25,114 bases of DNA from an uncultured Porphyromonadaceae bacterium (GCA_900548875.1 URMA01000039.1:1-25114), one strand, 5' to 3'. Shown: positions 14,935 to 23,368, numbered from the stretch's first letter. Notes: generated from the sequence alone by a model not told the origin. Program-made: numbers and translations.

Positions 14935-16593
14935 TTATTCTGTTATATTCGGTTTTTCAAGTCCGTATCCTTTCTTCTTGTCAATGATTTTTAGTACGAA
15001 CCCGAGCAACAGTGCTGCAACGCCGAGGCAAGCCAACATGACAAGCGGAGCAGTGTAGTTGTATGAAATTGCAGCCACTTCCGGAGTGATGGCGCCGCTT
15101 TGAAGATCGGCTACCAGTTGTGGGTTTGTGCTGTCGAGCACTTTGCCGATAAGGATAGGGAAGAGCCACAGACCGATGTTCTGAATCCAGAAAATCAAAG
15201 CATACGCACTACCGATGATTTTTGCGTCTACCAATTTAGGAACACTTGGCCAGAGTGATGCAGGCACAAGTGAGAAGCTGGCGCCAAGTACAAGAATGGT
15301 GATGTAGGCAATGATTGTTCCACCAACCATGTTTCCTTTGAACATTGGAAGGATGAAGGCAAATGTAAGGTGACAAGCAATCAAAAGTACAGAGCCGAGA
15401 ATCAGCATGGTAGCTGCTTTTCCTTTGTGGTCGACATAGTTGCCGAGAATAGGAGTAATACCTACAGCCAACAGCGGGAATACGGCGAACACCGTTTCGG
15501 CGCTTTGTCGCATGTAACCCATATAGCAGAAAATGACCAGTGCAACGATGGCTACTGTCAGCAATGTGTATTTCATTTTTGCGTTTTTCGAAAAGTTGCT
15601 CATGAATGCTGCGGCTGCTACCACCAACATGATACAGTATTGAATTACCGTTACCGTGTTTGTTGCCCAGAATGAGTTCGGATCAACTTCAGTGAACGTA
15701 AGATTGCATTGAAGCATGTTTACGGCATATTTCTGGAACGGGAAAATGGCTGAATAATAGAGCACGCATAGCAGTGCTACCAACCAGAAACCGCTGCTTC
15801 GGAGAATTTGACCAAGGTCACTGATTTTAAACGGATCGTCCTTTTCTTCTGCCTCACCGGTTTGTGCATCCAGTTTCTTGTCCATTACGAAATAAACAAG
15901 GAACATGATAAGTGCAATCATCAACAAAACGACACCGAATGCAACAGAACGTGACACGTCAATGTCGCCTCCAAGTTTTGCAAATACCGGGGAGAAAATC
16001 ATACAAGTTGCGACACCCAGGCGTGCCAGTGCCATTTCTGAACCCATGGCTAATGCCATTTCCTTACCCTTGAACCATTTTACAATACCTCGAGAAACGG
16101 TTATGCCTGCCATTTCAACGCCACAGCCGAAGATCATGAAGCCGATAGCAGCAAATTTTGCAGAAGCTGGCATGCCTTCATAGAAAGGTGAAATGCCAAG
16201 CTCGTCAAATCCTGGAATGTAGTTCAAATTGTTGTTGAACCAGTTTTCAAGACTACTTCCCATGAACGATTCAGTAACTGCATACCAATTGATTGACGCT
16301 CCAATCAGCATGACAACACCGGAAAGGACAGCCGTGAAGCGAACACCCATTTTGTCGAGAATAATTCCCGCAAAAATAAGGAAGAACACAAACACATTGA
16401 GGAATGTTTCCGAACCTTGCATTGTTCCGAATGCAGTGGAATCCCAACCGCGAGTTGATTGCATAAGGTCCTTGATTGGGGACAGAATGTCCATGAAAAT
16501 GTATGAACAGAACATGGCCAATGCCAATAGCAATAGCGCAGTCCATCGCCATGCAGGCGAATCACTTAACTTCTTTTGTAGTTGATCTTTCAT
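14935..16593 (-). CDS. major facilitator superfamily transporter
   Basis: A 552-residue inner-membrane protein with about 12 hydrophobic segments. The loop after the second segment has the MFS motif A pattern GxxxDxxGxR (GIILDKMGVR, 76-85). A hydrophilic central loop (KKLDAQTGEAEEKDDPF) divides the two six-helix halves. The N-terminus is short and cytoplasmic (MKDQLQKKLSDSP). I cannot name the substrate; similar large MFS proteins of Bacteroidota are annotated only as nitrate/oxalate-type or general MFS carriers. The ATG at 16593 was chosen because a strong promoter lies 20-50 bp upstream, and the extension to 16671 would cross it. The gene is monocistronic: promoter in front, terminator behind. 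Confidence 0.88.
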   Translation of the reverse strand: MKDQLQKKLSDSPAWRWTALLLLALAMFCSYIFMDILSPIKDLMQSTRGWDSTAFGTMQGSETFLNVFVFFLIFAGIILDKMGVRFTAVLSGVVMLIGASINWYAVTESFMGSSLENWFNNNLNYIPGFDELGISPFYEGMPASAKFAAIGFMIFGCGVEMAGITVSRGIVKWFKGKEMALAMGSEMALARLGVATCMIFSPVFAKLGGDIDVSRSVAFGVVLLMIALIMFLVYFVMDKKLDAQTGEAEEKDDPFKISDLGQILRSSGFWLVALLCVLYYSAIFPFQKYAVNMLQCNLTFTEVDPNSFWATNTVTVIQYCIMLVVAAAAFMSNFSKNAKMKYTLLTVAIVALVIFCYMGYMRQSAETVFAVFPLLAVGITPILGNYVDHKGKAATMLILGSVLLIACHLTFAFILPMFKGNMVGGTIIAYITILVLGASFSLVPASLWPSVPKLVDAKIIGSAYALIFWIQNIGLWLFPILIGKVLDSTNPQLVADLQSGAITPEVAAISYNYTAPLVMLACLGVAALLLGFVLKIIDKKKGYGLEKPNITE

Positions 16594-16612
16594 TTTGTTT
16601 GTTTTTTGTTGG

Positions 16613-16644
16613 CAAAGATAGCAAAAGGTGAGCGCAGTGGCAAA
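16613..16644 (-). promoter_or_regulatory. promoter of the MFS transporter gene
   Basis: On the minus strand TTTG (16644-16641) is followed after 20 bp by TATCTTTG (16620-16613), a full match to the Bacteroidota consensus. The predicted start near 16607 leaves a leader of about 14 nt and fixes the ATG at 16593. Confidence 0.7.
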
Positions 16645-16770
16645 CGAAAATACAATTTTCTGGATTGACAATGATTGTTTTATGGCGAAGTAGTTTTAGA
16701 GTCGAGGACAGCTGAAGATGGGATTATTGTGTTAAATGGCAGTGGGTTGTTGATTGTTGTATTTGTCGGT

Positions 16771-16814
16771 AAAATAAAAGAATGAGAGGCTACTTTCGGG
16801 TAGCCTCTCGTTCT
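16771..16814 (-). terminator. glnS intrinsic terminator
   Basis: On the minus strand AGAACGAGAGGCTAC (16814-16800) pairs with GTAGCCTCTCATTCT (16793-16779) with a single mismatch, around a 6-nt loop, followed by TTTATTTT. It lies just after the glnS stop at 16836. Confidence 0.88.
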
Positions 16815-16835
16815 GTATAGTTGGATTGCGTTTTT

Positions 16836-18545
16836 TTATTTGTTGATTTTCTGCCAACTGTCTTTTAGCGTGATTGTACGGTTGAATACGAGTTTGCCAG
16901 GACGGGAATCCTTCTTGTCGGCAGTGAAATACCCAATTCTTTGGAATTGGAAGTTTCTGCCCGGTTCTGCATTTTCAGCCAAAAATGGTTCAATCTTGGC
17001 ATTGGTAACAACTTTCAATGAGTCAGGATTGAGCAACTCGTGAAAATCACGATCCTTCACTTCAGACGCATTTTCAACACTGAACAGGCGGTCGTACAAA
17101 CGTACTTCAGCTTCGACACAATGGTCGGCAGAAACCCAGTGGAGGGTGCCTTTCACCTTACGCATGCTGCCTGGGAGTCCGCTACGTGTATCTGGATCAT
17201 ATTCGCAATAGATTTCTTCGATGTTGCCATCTGCATCTTTCTTGCATCCCGTACATTTTACGATGTAGGCAGATTTTAAACGCACTTCACTTCCCGGTGT
17301 CATACGGAAGAATTTTTTCGGCGGATTTTCCATAAAGTCGTCGCGTTCAATATAAATCTCGCGGCTGAATGGAATTGTGTGAGTTCCGCTGTTGGGATCT
17401 TCCGGATTGTTTTCCATTTCCATATTTTCGACTTGTCCTTCCGGATAGTTGGTAATGATTACTTTTACCGGATTGATGACAGCGGAAACACGAGTAGCAC
17501 GCTTGTTCAAATCTTCGCGAATGCTGTATTCGAGGAGTGAAATATCGTTTACAGCTTCATATTTTGTATAGCCGATGCGATTGATAAACGATTTGATGGA
17601 TTCCGGAGTGAAACCACGACGGCGCAGACCTGAAATGGTCGGCATACGTGGGTCGTCCCAGCCGTCAACCAAACCTTCTTTGACTAATTGCAGAAGTTTG
17701 CGCTTACTCAAAACTGTGTATGTAAGGTTTAGACGGTTGAATTCAATTTGGCGTGGACAATAGCTGTCGTCGGCGAGTTCTTTCAGAAAATATTCGTAAA
17801 GGGGACGGTGCGGTACGAATTCGAGAGTGCATATAGAGTGGGTGACACCTTCAAAATAGTCGGACTGTCCATGAGCGAAGTCATACATCGGATATACTTT
17901 CCAAGTATCGCCAGTACGGTGATGCGGGTGCTTGATAATGCGGTACATGATTGGGTCGCGGAAATGCATATTGGACGATGCCATGTCGATTTTTGCACGC
18001 AATACCATGCTGCCTTCTTCGAATTCACCCTTGTTCATGCGTTGAAACAAATCCAGGTTTTCTTCGATGGGGCGGTTGCGGTAGGGACTTTCTGTGCCCG
18101 GTTGTGTCGGTGTCCCTTTTTGTGCTGCTATCTCTTCTGATGTCTGTTCGTCAACATAAGCCTTGCCTTCCTTAATCATTCGTACGGCCAAGTCGAAAAG
18201 CTGTGGGAAATAGTCGGATGCATAGTATTCGCGGTCAGCCCAGTCGTATCCAAGCCATTTGATGTCCTCACGAATGGAATCGACATATTCCACATCTTCT
18301 TTAACAGGGTTTGTATCGTCGAAACGCAAATTGCAAGTACCACCGAATTTTTCAGCAATGCCAAAGTCCATGCAAATGGCCTTGGCGTGGCCAATATGCA
18401 GATAGCCGTTTGGTTCCGGTGGAAAGCGCGTATTAAGGCGTCCTCCGTTTTTACCTTGCTTTAAGTCTTCGGCAACCAGCTGTTCTACGAAATTCAAACC
18501 GCTTTCTTTTTCAGTTGCCAGTTCTTTGTTTTCGTTTTCTGACAT
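16836..18545 (-). CDS. glnS: glutaminyl-tRNA synthetase
   Basis: A class I aminoacyl-tRNA synthetase that charges tRNA-Gln with glutamine. With the ATG at 18545 it is 569 residues. Seen are PPEPNGYLHIGHAK (42-55, containing the HIGH signature at 50-53), RFDDTNP (74-80), and VLSKRK (278-283), the GlnRS form of KMSKS. The C-terminal half, with DDFMENPPKKFFRMTPGSEVRL and LHWVSADHCVEAEVRLYDRL, here noted by the short marks FFRMTPG and HWVSA, is the anticodon-binding beta-barrel region typical of GlnRS rather than of GluRS. A TTG at 18584 in the same frame lies within the promoter -7 element and is rejected as start. It has its own promoter and terminator. Its presence suggests direct Gln-tRNA charging rather than reliance on GatCAB. 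Confidence 0.97.
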   Translation of the reverse strand: MSENENKELATEKESGLNFVEQLVAEDLKQGKNGGRLNTRFPPEPNGYLHIGHAKAICMDFGIAEKFGGTCNLRFDDTNPVKEDVEYVDSIREDIKWLGYDWADREYYASDYFPQLFDLAVRMIKEGKAYVDEQTSEEIAAQKGTPTQPGTESPYRNRPIEENLDLFQRMNKGEFEEGSMVLRAKIDMASSNMHFRDPIMYRIIKHPHHRTGDTWKVYPMYDFAHGQSDYFEGVTHSICTLEFVPHRPLYEYFLKELADDSYCPRQIEFNRLNLTYTVLSKRKLLQLVKEGLVDGWDDPRMPTISGLRRRGFTPESIKSFINRIGYTKYEAVNDISLLEYSIREDLNKRATRVSAVINPVKVIITNYPEGQVENMEMENNPEDPNSGTHTIPFSREIYIERDDFMENPPKKFFRMTPGSEVRLKSAYIVKCTGCKKDADGNIEEIYCEYDPDTRSGLPGSMRKVKGTLHWVSADHCVEAEVRLYDRLFSVENASEVKDRDFHELLNPDSLKVVTNAKIEPFLAENAEPGRNFQFQRIGYFTADKKDSRPGKLVFNRTITLKDSWQKINK

Positions 18546-18581
18546 AGTATTCTGTTTTGTTGTTTTCTTTATTTTAAAGTG

Positions 18582-18589
18582 CAAAAATA
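18582..18589 (-). promoter_or_regulatory. -7 promoter element for glnS
   Basis: TATTTTTG followed by C on the minus strand matches TAnnTTTG. The predicted start is near 18576, with a leader of about 30 nt to the ATG at 18545. The -33 region is only AT-rich. Confidence 0.45.
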
Positions 18590-18643
18590 AGAAATTATTT
18601 TCTAAAAGTTAAAAAACCGACTACAAAACGAACCAATAGATAT

Positions 18644-18677
18644 AAAAAATCAGGCCATTCTTCATAGAATGGCCTGA
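18644..18677 (-). terminator. terminator of the decarboxylase operon
   Basis: On the minus strand TCAGGCCATTCT (18677-18666) pairs perfectly with AGAATGGCCTGA (18661-18650) around an ATGA loop, followed by TTTTTTA. It lies 27 bp after the stop of the beta-subunit gene. Confidence 0.92.
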
Positions 18678-18704
18678 AGTTATTGTGGATGGGATAAAAA
18701 TCAA

Positions 18705-19862
18705 TTAGCCCAAGAATCCGAGCAAAGCACCTGCGGCTACAGCTGAACCGATAACACCGGCAACGTTCGGACCCATTGCATGCATGAGCAAGTAGTTGGT
18801 CGGGTCGTATTGAAGACCGATGTTGTTGGAAATACGAGCTGACATCGGAACAGCCGATACACCGGCGTTACCGATAAGCGGGTTGATTTTCTTTGATTTC
18901 GGAAGAATAAGGTTGAAAATCTTGACGAATATCACACCTGATGCAGATGCAATGACGAATGCCATGAAACCAAGAGCAAAAATGCCCAGCGTTTCCCAAG
19001 TCAAGAATTCTGAAGCCTGAGTTGAAGCACCTACCGTAAGACCCAAGAGCATTACGATGATGTCGTTCAATGCGTTGCTTGCAGTCTTTGCAAGACGTGT
19101 AGTTACACCACTTTCACGCAGAAGGTTACCGAAGAAGAGCATACCCAATAACGGAAGTGCGGAAGGAACCACGAAGCAAGTGAGAAGAAGACCGACAATC
19201 GGGAACATGATTTTCTCCTTCTGAGAAACGGCACGAGCCGGTTTCATCTTGATTACGCGTTCTTTCTTTGTGGTGAGCAACTTCATGATCGGCGGTTGGA
19301 TTACAGGAACAAGTGCCATGTAAGAGTAAGCCGATACGGCGATAGCTCCCATCAAGTTCGGTGCAAGTTTAGAGGACAAGAATATGGCTGTCGGACCGTC
19401 AGCACCACCGATGATAGCGATGGCACCAGCCTGGTCTGGAGCAAATCCAAGGAAAAGAGCTACAATATAAGCTCCAAAGATACCGAACTGGGCTGCTGCA
19501 CCTACCAACATCAGTTTCGGATTGGCAATCAGAGCTGAGAAGTCAGTCATTGCACCGATACCTAAGAAGATAAGAGGCGGATACCATCCGGCACTTACAC
19601 CATTATACAGAATATTCAACACAGAACCTTCTTCATAGATTCCGACTTCAAGGCCGGCATCGATTTTGAATGGAATGTTACCCACCAAAATACCGAAACC
19701 GATCGGAACGAGCAAGAGCGGTTCGAAATCGTGCTTAATAGCAAGCCAAATGAAGAAAAGACCTACACAGAGCATAACCAAGTGGCCGGGAGTAGCGTTA
19801 GCAAAGCCCGTATAGCTCCAGAAGTCCATCAAATTTTGGCCTAAGAAATTAAATAACTCCAT
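18705..19862 (-). CDS. mmdB: sodium-translocating decarboxylase beta subunit
   Basis: The integral membrane subunit (OadB/MmdB/GcdB family) that decarboxylates carboxybiotin and couples this to Na+ export. The 385 residues are mostly hydrophobic, with about 9 or more membrane segments. The central signature GGADGPTAIFLSSKLAP (152-168) contains the aspartate (Asp155) corresponding to the Na+-binding Asp203 of the Klebsiella protein; SYMALVPVIQPP (180-191) and, near the C-terminus, GNAGVSAVPMSAR are also typical. The length and order fit the family. The ATG at 19862 is 10 bp after the biotin-carrier stop. As the last gene of the mce-mmdA operon it most likely serves methylmalonyl-CoA decarboxylation; an oxaloacetate-specific pump is the alternative, but no OadA-type carboxyltransferase gene is present. 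Confidence 0.95.
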   Translation of the reverse strand: MELFNFLGQNLMDFWSYTGFANATPGHLVMLCVGLFFIWLAIKHDFEPLLLVPIGFGILVGNIPFKIDAGLEVGIYEEGSVLNILYNGVSAGWYPPLIFLGIGAMTDFSALIANPKLMLVGAAAQFGIFGAYIVALFLGFAPDQAGAIAIIGGADGPTAIFLSSKLAPNLMGAIAVSAYSYMALVPVIQPPIMKLLTTKKERVIKMKPARAVSQKEKIMFPIVGLLLTCFVVPSALPLLGMLFFGNLLRESGVTTRLAKTASNALNDIIVMLLGLTVGASTQASEFLTWETLGIFALGFMAFVIASASGVIFVKIFNLILPKSKKINPLIGNAGVSAVPMSARISNNIGLQYDPTNYLLMHAMGPNVAGVIGSAVAAGALLGFLG

Positions 19863-19872
19863 AATTCAGATT

Positions 19873-20301
19873 TTATTCGATTGTTAAAAGAGTTGCACCT
19901 TCAAGAACTGAGTCGCCCTTGTTGACTTCGATAGATTTTACAACACCGTCTTTGTCAGAGTGGATGTTGTTCTCCATCTTCATGGCTTCAAGGATAACAA
20001 CAGTGTCGCCGTTCTTGATAGTGTCGCCAACTTTTACCTTGATGTCGAGAATAACACCTGGGAGCGGAGCTTTGACGCTGCTTGCACCACTGGCAACTGT
20101 CGGCTTTGCAATGATTTTAGAACCAGTTTCTGTGCGAGGAGCAGCAGTTGGTCTTGGTTTAGAAACGGCTGGAACGACCTGTTCCTCAAATTCCACTTTG
20201 TACGGTGTGCCGTTCACCATGATCTGAGCTCCATTTTTTTCAATGTCACCAACAGTTACTTTGTATTCCGTACCGTTGATTTTGTATTTATAGTCTTTCA
20301 T
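19873..20301 (-). CDS. mmdC: biotin carrier subunit of the decarboxylase
   Basis: A 142-residue biotin/lipoyl-domain protein that carries CO2 between the carboxyltransferase and the membrane beta subunit. The C-terminal domain (about 74-142) has the biotinylation motif EAMKM with Lys108, preceded by APLPG (78-82) and followed by a closing VNKGD turn. A Pro/Ala-rich hinge (about 42-75, QVVPAVSKPRPTAAP) links it to a small N-terminal beta region, as in MmdC/GcdC carriers. The ATG at 20301 is used; a TTG five codons upstream is open but unlikely. It must be modified by a biotin ligase, not seen in this window. It lies between the OadG-like and beta-subunit genes. Confidence 0.93.
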   Translation of the reverse strand: MKDYKYKINGTEYKVTVGDIEKNGAQIMVNGTPYKVEFEEQVVPAVSKPRPTAAPRTETGSKIIAKPTVASGASSVKAPLPGVILDIKVKVGDTIKNGDTVVILEAMKMENNIHSDKDGVVKSIEVNKGDSVLEGATLLTIE

Positions 20302-20332
20302 TTTTTTGAAATTCAATTGATTGATTTGGTTG

Positions 20333-21256
20333 TTATTTGTGCGGAGTTTCGCGCAAAGAGTAAATCTTAGAACTCCATGGAGAGTAAGCTCTCTTTACTT
20401 TGTTGATAGTAAGAACGAGGTCTTCGTGGTCGTGCATGTTGAGATGCTCGTGCAGAGCCATACATATGGCTGCAATAGCTTCTCCAGAATCGGCACCTTC
20501 AGATACTGTAGCAGTAGTGATATTGCTGGTAGCCTCCTGTTTCTTGCGTGTGGCATTTTTTTCGTTGATTTTGCCGATAAGGCGGAAACACAGATACAAC
20601 AATATCAATGAAACAAATACGATTGCCATTGCAAGCACTGTCATGCCCAGACCGCTCTTGTCGTGCTCGGCAAACATATCAATCTTCTCGTTGGAGTCGA
20701 TGATAACATTGTTGCTGCTTGGCGTAATGTACTTGGCGTCGCTTCCATCACGGATTTCCCATGCATTTGCATCGTTGTCGGCGTCTTTGACACCATCTGA
20801 CTTACGAGCATATGATTGGTTGTCCCCGAGATTTGCAGGAATAACAACTTCGTCAATTAATGTTTTTCCGTCTGCATCATACAGACCAATCCAGTTTTCT
20901 ACACCCGGAGTCAATACGAAATTGACGTGGAATGTACCTTTGTTTGGCTCTCCGTCTGCCCAGAATACAACGTGCTGGCGCGGGTGTATTTCTGTGTTAA
21001 CGTCCATGCGAGGCACTGGGTACATGGTAGGGTTGCTCGGATCGTTTGTCAAGTACATGCTGGCGATGTCAATTGGAGCAAACGATGAGTTGAACAACTC
21101 AATCCATGCCTGGTGTTTGCCATAGTCGTCCACATAGTTGCTGTCATTCTGCACCATTATTTCGTTGATGCAAATAGCTTTACGGCCTTGAGCCATAACG
21201 CCGGCAACCGAGAATACGAGGCAAGCCAAAAGTACTACTAATGCTTTTTTATTCAT
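20333..21256 (-). CDS. lamin-tail-domain / OadG-type delta subunit of the decarboxylase
   Basis: A 307-residue protein combining two parts. Residues 1-22 are a signal peptide (cleavage likely after VMA). Residues about 27-150 look like a lamin-tail (LTD) beta-sandwich: ICINEIMVQND, WIELFNSS, IDIASMYLTND, HVVFWADG, NWIGLYDADG, IDEVVIP. Then comes one membrane segment (204-226) with a charged cytoplasmic tail, the arrangement of the small OadG/MmdD subunits that hold the complex together. The LTD would face the periplasm. The last 50 residues (AIAAICMALHEHLNMHDHEDL, marked by HEHLNMHDHE) are conserved-looking and His-rich. The gene lies between mmdA and the biotin carrier, as expected for a delta subunit. 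What the LTD binds is unknown. The ATG at 21256 follows the mmdA stop at close spacing. Confidence 0.85.
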   Translation of the reverse strand: MNKKALVVLLACLVFSVAGVMAQGRKAICINEIMVQNDSNYVDDYGKHQAWIELFNSSFAPIDIASMYLTNDPSNPTMYPVPRMDVNTEIHPRQHVVFWADGEPNKGTFHVNFVLTPGVENWIGLYDADGKTLIDEVVIPANLGDNQSYARKSDGVKDADNDANAWEIRDGSDAKYITPSSNNVIIDSNEKIDMFAEHDKSGLGMTVLAMAIVFVSLILLYLCFRLIGKINEKNATRKKQEATSNITTATVSEGADSGEAIAAICMALHEHLNMHDHEDLVLTINKVKRAYSPWSSKIYSLRETPHK

Positions 21257-21270
21257 ATTCGTACAAATTA

Positions 21271-22824
21271 TTATAGAGGAATATTTCCGTGCTTCTTAGC
21301 CGGGTTAGTCAATTTCTTGGTAGCCAATTGTTGCAATGCGCGGATGATGCGGAAACGTGTGTTGCGCGGTTCGATAACATCATCAATATAGCCGTATTTG
21401 GCTGCGTTGTACGGGTTGCAGAACAAGTCGGTGTATTCTTTTTCTTTTTCTGCAATGAATGCAGCAGGATCAGCCTGTTCTTTTGCTTCACGTGCATAAA
21501 GAACTTCAGCAGCACCGGCAGCACCCATAACTGCGATTTCAGCAGTAGGCCATGCATAGTTCATATCGCCGCGGAGTTGCTTACAGCTCATCACGATGTG
21601 GCTACCACCATAGCTCTTTCTCAAAGTGACTGTAACTTTAGGTACAGTAGCTTCGCCATAAGCATAAAGTAATTTAGCACCGTGAAGAATAACGGCATTG
21701 TATTCTTGGCCTGTACCAGGAAGGAAGCCCGGAACGTCAACCAATGTTACCAAAGGAATGTTGAATGCATCGCAGAAACGTACAAAACGTGCAGCTTTAC
21801 GAGAAGCGTTGCAGTCAAGTACACCAGCCAAATATTTAGGCTGGTTGGCTACGATACCTACTGACTGACCGTTGAAGCGAGCAAAGCCGACGATGATGTT
21901 CTTAGCGTAGTCGCGTTGAACTTCAAGGAATTCGCCGTTATCGATGATGGCGCCAATGACTTCGTACATATCGTATGCTTTGTTTGGAGAATCCGGAACG
22001 ATTTCGTTCAATGAGTCTTCCAGACGGTCGATTGGGTCTGTGCATTTTACCAGCGGAGCTTCTTCCAGGTTGTTCTGAGGAATGTAGCTGAGAAGTTTGC
22101 GGATGAGTTGCAATGCTTCTTCACCGTCTTCTGTTGCGAAGTGTGCTACACCTGATTTTGAAGAGTGCATTGTTGCACCACCCAATTCTTCTTGTGTAAC
22201 ATCTTCACCTGTTACAGTCTTAACAACTTTAGGACCGGTAAGGAACATGTAAGAGATGCCTTTAGTCATGATGGTGAAGTCGGTTAATGCCGGTGAATAT
22301 ACGGCACCGCCGGCACAAGGACCGAGGATAGCAGAAATTTGAGGAACAACGCCCGAAGCAAGAATGTTGCGTTCGAAAATTTCAGCATAGCCTGCCAATG
22401 CGTTGATACCTTCCTGAATACGTGCACCACCTGAGTCGTTCAAACCGATGACAGGAGCACCCATCTTCATGGCCATATCCATGATTTTGCAGATCTTCAT
22501 GGCCATTGCTTCTGACAATGAACCACCGAATACTGTAAAGTCCTGTGCAAATACATAAACAAGACGGCCGTCGATTGTTCCGTAACCGGTTACGACACCG
22601 TCACCGAGGAAATGTTTCTTTTCTTGTCCGAAGTTTGTGCAACGGTGTTGTACAAACATATCAAGTTCTTCGAAGCTACCTTCGTCGAGGAGTTGTGCGA
22701 TGCGTTCGCGAGCTGTGTATTTACCTCTTTCGTGCTGCTTGGCGATAGCTTTTTCGCCGCCGCCCAAGCGGGCTTTTTCGCGCAAGGCGATAAGCTCCTG
22801 CACTTTCTCAAGTTGATTGCTCAT
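21271..22824 (-). CDS. mmdA: methylmalonyl-CoA decarboxylase alpha subunit (carboxyltransferase)
   Basis: The soluble carboxyltransferase that moves CO2 from methylmalonyl-CoA to the biotin of the carrier, releasing propionyl-CoA. The 517 residues form the two crotonase-like halves of the acyl-CoA carboxylase beta family: SGGARIQEG (131-139) and GPCAGGAVYSPA (168-179) form the first oxyanion and CoA site, and DVPGFLPGTGQE (363-374) with KSYGGSH (403-409) the second. The C-terminus AKKHGNIPL is typical of MmdA/PccB. By sequence alone it could be the propionyl-CoA carboxylase beta chain, but the OadG-like, carrier and OadB-type genes downstream point to the Na+-pumping decarboxylase. The ATG at 22824 follows mce by 32 bp. 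Confidence 0.93.
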   Translation of the reverse strand: MSNQLEKVQELIALREKARLGGGEKAIAKQHERGKYTARERIAQLLDEGSFEELDMFVQHRCTNFGQEKKHFLGDGVVTGYGTIDGRLVYVFAQDFTVFGGSLSEAMAMKICKIMDMAMKMGAPVIGLNDSGGARIQEGINALAGYAEIFERNILASGVVPQISAILGPCAGGAVYSPALTDFTIMTKGISYMFLTGPKVVKTVTGEDVTQEELGGATMHSSKSGVAHFATEDGEEALQLIRKLLSYIPQNNLEEAPLVKCTDPIDRLEDSLNEIVPDSPNKAYDMYEVIGAIIDNGEFLEVQRDYAKNIIVGFARFNGQSVGIVANQPKYLAGVLDCNASRKAARFVRFCDAFNIPLVTLVDVPGFLPGTGQEYNAVILHGAKLLYAYGEATVPKVTVTLRKSYGGSHIVMSCKQLRGDMNYAWPTAEIAVMGAAGAAEVLYAREAKEQADPAAFIAEKEKEYTDLFCNPYNAAKYGYIDDVIEPRNTRFRIIRALQQLATKKLTNPAKKHGNIPL

Positions 22825-22856
22825 AGTTAAAGTTGAATTGTGTTATTAGAGTTGAT

Positions 22857-23264
22857 TTATTCCGGCTTTTCGCAAAGTTCAGTCAAAACGCCAAGTGTTG
22901 ATTTCGGGTGAAGGAATGCAATGTTCAAACCTTCAGCACCCTTACGCGGAGCTTTGTCGATAAGTCTTACGCCCTTAGCTTCAACTTCTGCCAATGCATT
23001 GGCAACGCCGTCAGTGGCAAATGCCAAGTGGTGGATGCCTTCGCCGCGCTTTTCGATAAATTTAGCAATTGTACTGTCTTCGCTTGTCGGTTCGAGAAGC
23101 TCGATTTTTGTTTGTCCTACCTTGAAAAATGCTGTTTTTACTTTTTGGTCAGCTACTTCTTCAATAGCGTAACATTTTAGACCAAGTACGTTTTCGTAGT
23201 AAGGAATTGCTTCATCAAGACTCTTGACAGCGATTCCAAGATGTTCAATGTGAGAAATATTCAT
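22857..23264 (-). CDS. mce: methylmalonyl-CoA epimerase
   Basis: A metal-dependent vicinal-oxygen-chelate enzyme that interconverts (R)- and (S)-methylmalonyl-CoA, linking the B12-dependent mutase product to the decarboxylase. The 135 residues contain the two paired beta-alpha-beta-beta-beta modules, with metal-ligand candidates His8 (EHLGIAV), Glu55 (KIELLEP), His78/79 (GIHHLAF) and Glu129 (LTELCE). The length is standard. It is first in the operon mce-mmdA-OadG/LTD-carrier-beta, which fits the succinate-to-propionate pathway. The mutase genes themselves are not in the window. Its leader can form a hairpin (23277-23323). Confidence 0.95.
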   Translation of the reverse strand: MNISHIEHLGIAVKSLDEAIPYYENVLGLKCYAIEEVADQKVKTAFFKVGQTKIELLEPTSEDSTIAKFIEKRGEGIHHLAFATDGVANALAEVEAKGVRLIDKAPRKGAEGLNIAFLHPKSTLGVLTELCEKPE

Positions 23265-23276
23265 AACATTATAAGT

Positions 23277-23323
23277 TAAAAGGTGTTTGTTATAATCTGT
23301 TTTGTTGGTGCAGATACCTTTTA
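23277..23323 (-). promoter_or_regulatory. stem-loop in the mce leader
   Basis: On the minus strand TAAAAGGT followed by ATCTG (23323-23311) pairs with CAGAT (23299-23295) and, after a 10-nt bulge, ACCTTTTA (23284-23277). The loop is CACCAACAAAA. The base of the stem ends 12 nt before the mce ATG, so it may control ribosome access. It lacks the conserved boxes of a cobalamin riboswitch. Confidence 0.5.
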
Positions 23324-23343
23324 GGGTGAATCTACATCGCTCA

Positions 23344-23368
23344 CAAAATTACTATAAAAATAGTAATT
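23344..23368 (-). promoter_or_regulatory. mce operon -7 element with overlapping inverted repeat
   Basis: TAATTTTG on the minus strand (23351-23344) matches TAnnTTTG and predicts a leader of about 74 nt. It overlaps an inverted repeat with arms AATTACTA (23347-23354) and TAGTAATT (23361-23368) around a 6-bp spacer, placed as an operator would be. No -33 TTTG is seen. Confidence 0.4.

Noticed and set aside
21271..22824. propionyl-CoA carboxylase beta chain as the function
   Set aside because: Sequence alone allows it, but no biotin carboxylase gene is adjacent, while OadG-, carrier- and OadB-type genes are.
23277..23343. cobalamin riboswitch in the mce leader
   Set aside because: Plausible biologically because methylmalonyl-CoA mutase needs B12, but the leader is too short and no B12-box sequence is visible.
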